This document shows, one piece after another, positions 59,590-64,000 of a DNA stretch of 64,000 nt (position 1 is its first letter; every line of letters begins with the position of its first letter). Where the stretch lies: NCBI RefSeq assembly GCF_013385635.1, contig NZ_JACAPR010000013.1, positions 124,001 through 188,000 on the forward strand. The letters run 5' to 3'. The notes beneath the pieces were generated by a model that made no database searches, had not been told where the DNA came from, and worked only from the letters and a program-made list of their open reading frames with translations. Position numbers and translations under genes: made by a program. Source of the stretch: Pseudomonas gingeri. Its GTDB lineage: Bacteria > Pseudomonadota > Gammaproteobacteria > Pseudomonadales > Pseudomonadaceae.

Positions 59590-59657
59590 GGTTATGCCGG
59601 TTAAGCAAAAGGTTATTCGATAACCACGCTATAACTTTCATAACTTGCGCCTTAACC
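59590..59657. promoter_or_regulatory. Array of seven GGTTAT-like half-sites (operator cluster)
   Basis: On the plus strand: GGTTAT (59590), GGTTAA (59599) and GGTTAT (59611), then inverted ATAACC (59620), ATAACT (59631), ATAACT (59640) and TTAACC (59652). Start-to-start distances are 9, 12, 9, 11, 9 and 12 bases. The centre, GGTTAT-TCG-ATAACC, is a perfect palindrome. It lies in the 277-base gap between the GH3 operon and the XRE-type regulator and ends 23 bases before that gene's first ATG. Confidence 0.7.
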
Positions 59658-59679
59658 GAGCTGACCCGTCGAGAGAACC

Positions 59680-60573
59680 ATGCCCAGTCGAGGAGACACC
59701 CCCACCATGTCGTTAGCGGCCGCCACGTCGCACCCCGAGCGCCAGCAGGTACGCAGCGACTTGCAGGCCAATGTGCAAAAGAACCTGAGCACGCTCGTCG
59801 AGTCCTGCCGCTCGGTTGCGGATATGTGCCGCAAAGTTGATGTCAATCGCCAGCAATTCAATAAATACCTGGTGGGCCAGCACATTCCTTCACAGAAGAT
59901 CCTGCAGAAGATCGGTCGCTATTTCATGATGGAAGCGGAAGATCTTTTTCGTCCTCCCGCCGAGTTCAAGAAGTTCTATGAAGGGTATGAAAACGAATTG
60001 CCGACGGACTTGCGTGCCTCGGAACAATTCAATCATTTCCTGCCGCTGGCCAAGCAGTCGGCCGACTTGCTCGAAGACTATCTGGGCGTCTATTACCGCT
60101 ACCACAACTCATCGATCTACAAGGGCCGGATCCTGCGTTCGGTGACCTGCCTGTATCGCGCCGACTCGATGGTGCAGTACGTCACCATCGAGCGTTTTCC
60201 GTTGCGCGACGGCAGCGGCAAGATCGGCTACTCGTTCACCTACCACGGATTTTGCCTGCTGCTGGGCGACCGCCTGTTCATGGTCGACTTCGAAGGCAAG
60301 CAGCGCAACGAGATGACCTTTTCGATCCTGACGCCCCAGCATCGCCGGCCGATCCGCTTTCTTTATGGGTTGGTCACCGGTGTGGCTTCGTCCTCGTTCC
60401 GCCAGCCCTTCTCCACCCGCATGGCCCTGGGGCTCGTGGACAAAGGCAAGATCCGCAAGCATCACCTGCGCAATGCCACCGTCGTGCTGCCCAGCGATCA
60501 GTCCATTCCCCTGGAGGTGCGCGAATACATGACCGGCGATAACGCCACCATCGTCTGGGGCGGTCAGGATTGA
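59680..60573 (+). CDS. XRE-type helix-turn-helix transcriptional regulator
   Basis: 297 residues. Residues about 35-85 (NLSTLVESCRSVADMCRKVDVNRQQFNKYLVGQHIPSQKILQKIGRYFMMEAEDLF) form an XRE-like helix-turn-helix. The remaining 200 residues have no family I know, with LLEDYLGVYYRYHNSSIYKGRILRSV and a beta-rich region, perhaps a ligand domain. The start may be 59680 (GAGAG upstream) or 59707 (GAGGAG at a longer distance). It is divergent from the GH3 operon and its operator array, and converges with the TPP enzyme gene with a 10-base overlap. Confidence 0.82.
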   Translation: MPSRGDTPTMSLAAATSHPERQQVRSDLQANVQKNLSTLVESCRSVADMCRKVDVNRQQFNKYLVGQHIPSQKILQKIGRYFMMEAEDLFRPPAEFKKFYEGYENELPTDLRASEQFNHFLPLAKQSADLLEDYLGVYYRYHNSSIYKGRILRSVTCLYRADSMVQYVTIERFPLRDGSGKIGYSFTYHGFCLLLGDRLFMVDFEGKQRNEMTFSILTPQHRRPIRFLYGLVTGVASSSFRQPFSTRMALGLVDKGKIRKHHLRNATVVLPSDQSIPLEVREYMTGDNATIVWGGQD

Positions 60574-61664
60574 GGTGGCGGGGCCGCTTCGTGGCCCCCG
60601 CGCACTACCATCACCTCGACCAACGACGGCCCCTTGCTGTTCAGCGCCTTGACAAGCGTGGGGGTGAGTTGTGAAGCGTGTTCGACCCGCCAGGCCTCAA
60701 GGCCAAAGTTGCGGGCGATGCCGGCGAAGTCCGGGGCGTACGGTTTGCCGTCCGGCAGATTGAACTCACCGGCGCGGTGCTGCTCGATAGCCGAGGCTTG
60801 CCCGCCGTTCACAGGCCCGTCGGCACTGTTGTTGAAAACCAGGAACACCACCGGAATGCTGTGCATCACACAGACGGCCATCTCCTGCATCGACTGCAGC
60901 AGATCGCCGTTGCCCACGGCACACACCACCTGACGCGCCGGCATGGCAAGTTTCGCCCCGATGGCGGCAGGGACGGCCCAGCCGAGAGTACCCAGGGGGC
61001 CGGCGCACAACTGACTGTGGGGGTAATGAACCGGAAACATCGCGCTGACCCGGGCCTGGATACGCCCCGCCCCCACCACCAGGAGCGCGTCCTTTTCCAG
61101 AACCGAACGCGACGCCCGACCTTCGCGCATCACGGCAGTCTTGCGCGGGATCACCGGAGGTTCCGCGCGCAAGGTGGCCGGCGGCAGGCTGGCATCGATC
61201 ACGGCGCTCTGTACGAGGTGTTCAATCGCCAGGCTGACCGGACCGACGCGCCCGGTGAACATCGTATCGAACGCCTGGCGCAAGGCCAGGGGCAGTTGTT
61301 CAATCGCCGACACCATCACCTGCTCTTTCGTGATGCTCGCATCTACCGCTTCACCGCGTCCACCACTGATCACCAGCAGCGCCGAAGACTGCTCGCGTGC
61401 GGCCGCCACGGCGCCCAGGGCCTTCGAAATGCCCAGCGCGCCCTCCAGCACCACGGCCATGGGGCGCCCGCACGCGCGAAAGTAACCATCGGCAAGGTGC
61501 ACCGCGCTGTGCTCCTGCATGACATGGATAAACGGAATATCCGTCCCCGGCGCCAGCAAGGCCTCCACCAGCAGCCATGAACCGTCGCCCGGTATCCCGG
61601 CCACATAGTCGACACCGTTCGCTTTCAACGCTTTCGCAACAATCTGGCCACCAGTGAGCTTCAC
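60564..61664 (-). CDS. Short thiamine-diphosphate enzyme (acetolactate-synthase-like, no central domain)
   Basis: 366 residues against about 550 in standard members. The PYR domain (1-165) has the cofactor-activating Glu51 in QEHSAVHLADGYF. The PP domain (about 190-366) has GPLGTLGWAVPAAIGAK and GNGD at 251-254 followed by NN at 278-279. The canonical first motif is GDG; here Asn replaces the metal-binding Asp. The usual central domain (about 150 residues) is missing, as in phosphonopyruvate/sulfopyruvate decarboxylases. The GTG start at 61664 follows GGAGT. It may decarboxylate a 2-oxo acid, or be a non-standard member. Confidence 0.82.
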   Translation of the reverse strand: MKLTGGQIVAKALKANGVDYVAGIPGDGSWLLVEALLAPGTDIPFIHVMQEHSAVHLADGYFRACGRPMAVVLEGALGISKALGAVAAAREQSSALLVISGGRGEAVDASITKEQVMVSAIEQLPLALRQAFDTMFTGRVGPVSLAIEHLVQSAVIDASLPPATLRAEPPVIPRKTAVMREGRASRSVLEKDALLVVGAGRIQARVSAMFPVHYPHSQLCAGPLGTLGWAVPAAIGAKLAMPARQVVCAVGNGDLLQSMQEMAVCVMHSIPVVFLVFNNSADGPVNGGQASAIEQHRAGEFNLPDGKPYAPDFAGIARNFGLEAWRVEHASQLTPTLVKALNSKGPSLVEVMVVRGGHEAAPPPQS

Positions 61665-62240
61665 GGAACACTCCAGTCGAACGGGCGCAGGCCTCGGCGC
61701 GAATGCACCGCGCCTCGCCCGAGGATCGCCCCTGGAGTATTCGCCCCCCCAGGGCCCGGCTCAATTTCGCACCCCCCGCAAAAGAGACGCAGGTTGACGC
61801 AAATGATCCGCCCCGCCACCCGCCCGGGGGAGAACTATCCTCAGGGGAGCCGCCTGCGCCGATTAGGTCACTTTGATGCGTCAGAGTGCGTCGCTTTTAA
61901 AAGGGCTGCGAAATTGAGTGCCTTGCCTGCCCGGCCAATACTCGATCCATGAAAACAAAAAGCCGAGCCTATCAAGCGCTGGGCGCGTCGCTTCAAGGCT
62001 TTACCTCATAAACCCTTGACCTTGTAAACCGGGAAAAGCGTGCGTCGCCCAGCCAAGGAAGAGTCAATCGGACCAGTGGAGGTCTTACCCACCTCCCCAG
62101 CCGCATGGAATCAATGCTGGCCATACCACTGCCGATCCAACTGACTGCATGAAAAAGGAGGCGCCCGGCAACAGCCGCCGGGCCTTCACCTTGCAAGTCG
62201 CTCAACATTTGCACACAACCACCCTAGGCAGGAACTCGAA
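61665..62240. other. 576-base non-coding region before the polyamine-type ABC operon
   Basis: No convincing gene; a minus-strand frame at 61993-62214 has no start signals. It contains two clear hairpins in the last 165 bases: GGAGGT (62078-62083) with ACCTCC (62091-62096), and GCCCGGC (62163-62169) with GCCGGGC (62177-62183). The plus-strand leader of the binding protein gene probably begins in this region. I find no strong sigma-54 or sigma-70 promoter that I would defend. Confidence 0.5.
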
Positions 62241-63401
62241 ATGAAAAAAGAAACAGAGACGGGTTATGGTTTGACCGGCATTGACCTCAACTCCATCAGT
62301 TTGAAACGGCGCTCGTTCCTGCTGGGCGCCGCCGCCTCTGCCGCGGGCTTGTATATCGGATCGTTCGTACCCAGCGCTTTTGCCGCGACGACAGGCCACC
62401 TGGAAATCCTCGGTTGGGAAGGTGAAACCGGTGAAGCGGAACTGGCCGAGTGGCGCAAGCAGCGCGGCGTCACCGTCCGCTCCAGCTATGCCAGCAACCA
62501 GGACGACATTACCGCCCGACTGGCCGGCACAGACCCGGTACAACTCGACCTGACCATGTACGCCCTGGGCTACGAGAAGATCTACAAGGAAATGGGCCTG
62601 CTCAAGGCCATCGATACCGCGAAGATCCCCAACTACTCGGCCGACAATACCCTGCCACTGTTCTACAAGGGCAGCCGCTGGTACTGGGATGGCAAGCAAT
62701 GGGGCATCCCGTTGCTGTGGGGCATGAACACCATCGTCTACAACCCCAAGAAGGTGAGCAAGCCGACGGTGTACAAGGATCTGCTGGACCCGAAACTCAA
62801 GGGCCGGCTGACCTTCGTCGACGACGGCACCTCGAACTGGTCCCTGATCGCGGCCATTGGCGGCTACGCCGACAAATACCCGAACCTGACCCATGCCGAG
62901 TTCAACGACGCCTTCGAAAAACTCAAGCCCTACCGTGATCAGTGCCGCGTGTTTGCCGCCTCTTCGGGCGACGCCGTATCCCTGCTGGTCTCGGGTGAAG
63001 TGGACGTGGTGTTCTCGGCCTCCGCCAACACCCCGAGCGAAACCACCAAGCGCGGCATCACCACCGCCCTCTCCGTGCCTCAGGAAGGCGCCGCCCTCTG
63101 GTGCGATGCCCTGTTCATTCCGAAGACCGCCAAGGACATCCCCCTGGCCCTGGAATTCATCAACAAGACACTGGAAGCGCAAACCCAGGCCAAGATGGCA
63201 ACCACCATGTTCTCCGGCGTGGTCAATCCCAAGGCCATTCCCCTGCTTCCCGACGACTTGAGAAACACCTTCGACTACGAACACCTGGATAGCTTCTTCG
63301 AGAAATCCAAACTCTACGGCCAACCGCCGCTGAGCTCCGAGCAGTACGTGACCTACGCCGAATGGATCGATCAGTGGGCAAACTTCAAGGGCTCGTTCTA
63401 G
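62241..63401 (+). CDS. Polyamine-type ABC transporter substrate-binding protein (PotD/PotF-like, Tat signal)
   Basis: 386 residues. The N-terminal LKRRSFLLGAAASAAGLYIG is a twin-arginine signal, followed by cleavage near AFAA. The mature part has the type II (PotD/PotF-like) binding fold: LEILGWEGETGEAELAEWRKQRG, YGYEK-like ALGYEKIYKEMG, GIPLLWGMNTIVYNPKKV and EGAALWCDALFIPKTAKDIPLALEFIN. It would bind a polyamine or similar cation in the periplasm. A Tat signal on this class is less common than a Sec signal but known. A permease gene follows after 92 bases, so this is the first gene of a transporter operon leaving the window. Confidence 0.9.
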   Translation: MKKETETGYGLTGIDLNSISLKRRSFLLGAAASAAGLYIGSFVPSAFAATTGHLEILGWEGETGEAELAEWRKQRGVTVRSSYASNQDDITARLAGTDPVQLDLTMYALGYEKIYKEMGLLKAIDTAKIPNYSADNTLPLFYKGSRWYWDGKQWGIPLLWGMNTIVYNPKKVSKPTVYKDLLDPKLKGRLTFVDDGTSNWSLIAAIGGYADKYPNLTHAEFNDAFEKLKPYRDQCRVFAASSGDAVSLLVSGEVDVVFSASANTPSETTKRGITTALSVPQEGAALWCDALFIPKTAKDIPLALEFINKTLEAQTQAKMATTMFSGVVNPKAIPLLPDDLRNTFDYEHLDSFFEKSKLYGQPPLSSEQYVTYAEWIDQWANFKGSF

Positions 63402-63493
63402 AGCGCTTGGCAGGCCGTTGAGGGGCGCGTGTCCGCGAATACGCGCTTCTCGCCCAAGCACCACGTCATCGAAAAAAGCACAGGCAACTCATC

Positions 63494-64000
63494 ATGACCG
63501 TAGTCAACAACAGCGAGCCCATCACCCTGGACGACCGGGATACGAAGGCTGGCAAACGCGTGAAAATCGACCGGCAAATCCTCAGCGGATATTGGCTGGC
63601 ATCGCCGCCGCTGCTCTTTCTGGTGGTGTTCTTTCTCATTCCCTCGGCGCTGCTGCTGATCGCCAGCTTCTGGACCGCCAAGACCTTCAGCATGGAACCC
63701 GCCGCCACCCTGGCCAACTATGCCAGGGCCCTGAATGCCAGCGGGTTCTATGAATCGCTGTGGATTGCCCTGCAAAACGGCTTCTGGACCGCCTTGCTAT
63801 CGACGGTGATCAGTGCGCCGGTGGCCTACTACATCGTGTACCGCACACGGTCCAACGCCGTGCTGTACCTGGCCCTGGTGTCGTGGTTCTCCAGCTACCT
63901 GGTACGGGTCTATGCCTGGCGTTCGATCCTGGGCACCAACGGTGTGATCAACTCCACCCTGCAGCACTTCGGCCTGATCGACCAGCCACTGGAATGGCTG
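63494..64000 (+). CDS. Polyamine-type ABC transporter permease (PotB-like), N-terminal part
   Basis: 169 residues, cut by the window end. A charged N-terminal tail of about 30 residues is followed by the first membrane helix (WLASPPLLFLVVFFLIPSALLLIASFW), then periplasmic and membrane segments ending in SWFSSYLVRVYAWRSILGTNGVIN, the conserved stretch before the permease coupling loop. It is co-directional with the binding protein gene 92 bases upstream and belongs to the same importer. The second permease and ATPase should follow downstream. Confidence 0.88.
   Translation, partial: MTVVNNSEPITLDDRDTKAGKRVKIDRQILSGYWLASPPLLFLVVFFLIPSALLLIASFWTAKTFSMEPAATLANYARALNASGFYESLWIALQNGFWTALLSTVISAPVAYYIVYRTRSNAVLYLALVSWFSSYLVRVYAWRSILGTNGVINSTLQHFGLIDQPLEWL

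Noticed and set aside
60564..61664. Calling the TPP enzyme an acetolactate synthase
   Set aside because: The central domain is absent, the GDG motif is altered and no biosynthetic neighbours are present.
61993..62214. Minus-strand frame of 73 codons in the large gap
   Set aside because: No ribosome binding site and no family; it lies across hairpins of the opposite-strand leader.
1..64000. Search for CRISPR arrays, tRNA or rRNA genes, phage structural genes and known anti-phage systems
   Set aside because: No regularly spaced repeats, cloverleaf-like sequences, capsid, tail or integrase genes, or defence effectors were recognised by eye.

Overview
The window looks like an accessory-rich stretch of a Pseudomonas chromosome, most likely the P. 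fluorescens/chlororaphis group. The support is high GC with strong third-position GC bias, an AmiC/AmiR regulatory pair, MqsR/MqsA, many LysR, AraC and TetR regulators, an RND tripartite pump and TonB siderophore functions. I see no rRNA or tRNA genes, phage structural genes, insertion sequences or CRISPR arrays. The window is a chain of small regulated modules, most with a divergent regulator and many with a recognisable operator between the two genes.

Layout. 1-3.5 kb: truncated cyclic-peptide-type ABC exporter, TonB siderophore receptor and AraC regulator around a Fur-like box. 3.5-4.8 kb: glutathione transferase and TetR regulator with two related operators. 5.1-6.3 kb: two unknown genes whose mRNA leaders share one architecture that hides the ribosome binding site, closed by a strong terminator. 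6.3-13.9 kb: YghU-type transferase, then an outer membrane factor, adaptor and permease (RND pump) with a MarR regulator. 13.9-16.8 kb: two reductase/epimerase genes and a LysR regulator. 16.8-25 kb: an eight-gene operon with a CUT2 sugar-type ABC importer, a two-component flavin monooxygenase (luciferase-like enzyme plus flavin reductase), an SDR and a split transketolase. I cannot match this gene set to a described pathway.

25-36 kb holds regulator and effector pairs: LysR/MFS, the MqsRA toxin-antitoxin, Lrp/LysE, TetR/O-methyltransferase, AraC/epimerase, and a NemR-like TetR with a DJ-1/PfpI protein sharing one operator motif. 36.2-44.7 kb is a complete amide or nitrile utilisation operon: nitrilase-family amidohydrolase, branched-chain-type ABC importer with a fused permease-ATPase, asparaginase, AmiC and AmiR. 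Its leader carries a promoter, hairpins and an intrinsic terminator directly before the first gene, as expected for AmiR antitermination. 44.7-46 kb holds two decaying genes, an internally deleted EamA transporter and a frameshifted AraC regulator.

46-52.3 kb holds a GFA protein, an MFS/AraC pair, a Tat-exported polysaccharide deacetylase with an SDR lacking its catalytic tyrosine, and an alpha/beta hydrolase facing a CGNR regulator across two equal-spaced operator copies. 52.3-60.6 kb: proline iminopeptidase, an amino acid permease, then a GMC oxidoreductase, a sugar-isomerase-like protein and two overlapping GH3-like proteins, one without the catalytic nucleophile. These face an XRE-type regulator across a seven-copy half-site array. 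60.6-64 kb: a short thiamine-diphosphate enzyme, a 576-base non-coding region and the start of a polyamine-type ABC importer operon cut by the window end.

The three best candidates for new biology are the split transketolase/monooxygenase operon, the GMC/isomerase/twin GH3 operon with its operator array, and the shared SD-masking leaders at 5.06 and 5.78 kb. All functional assignments rest on reading motifs by eye; no database search was run.
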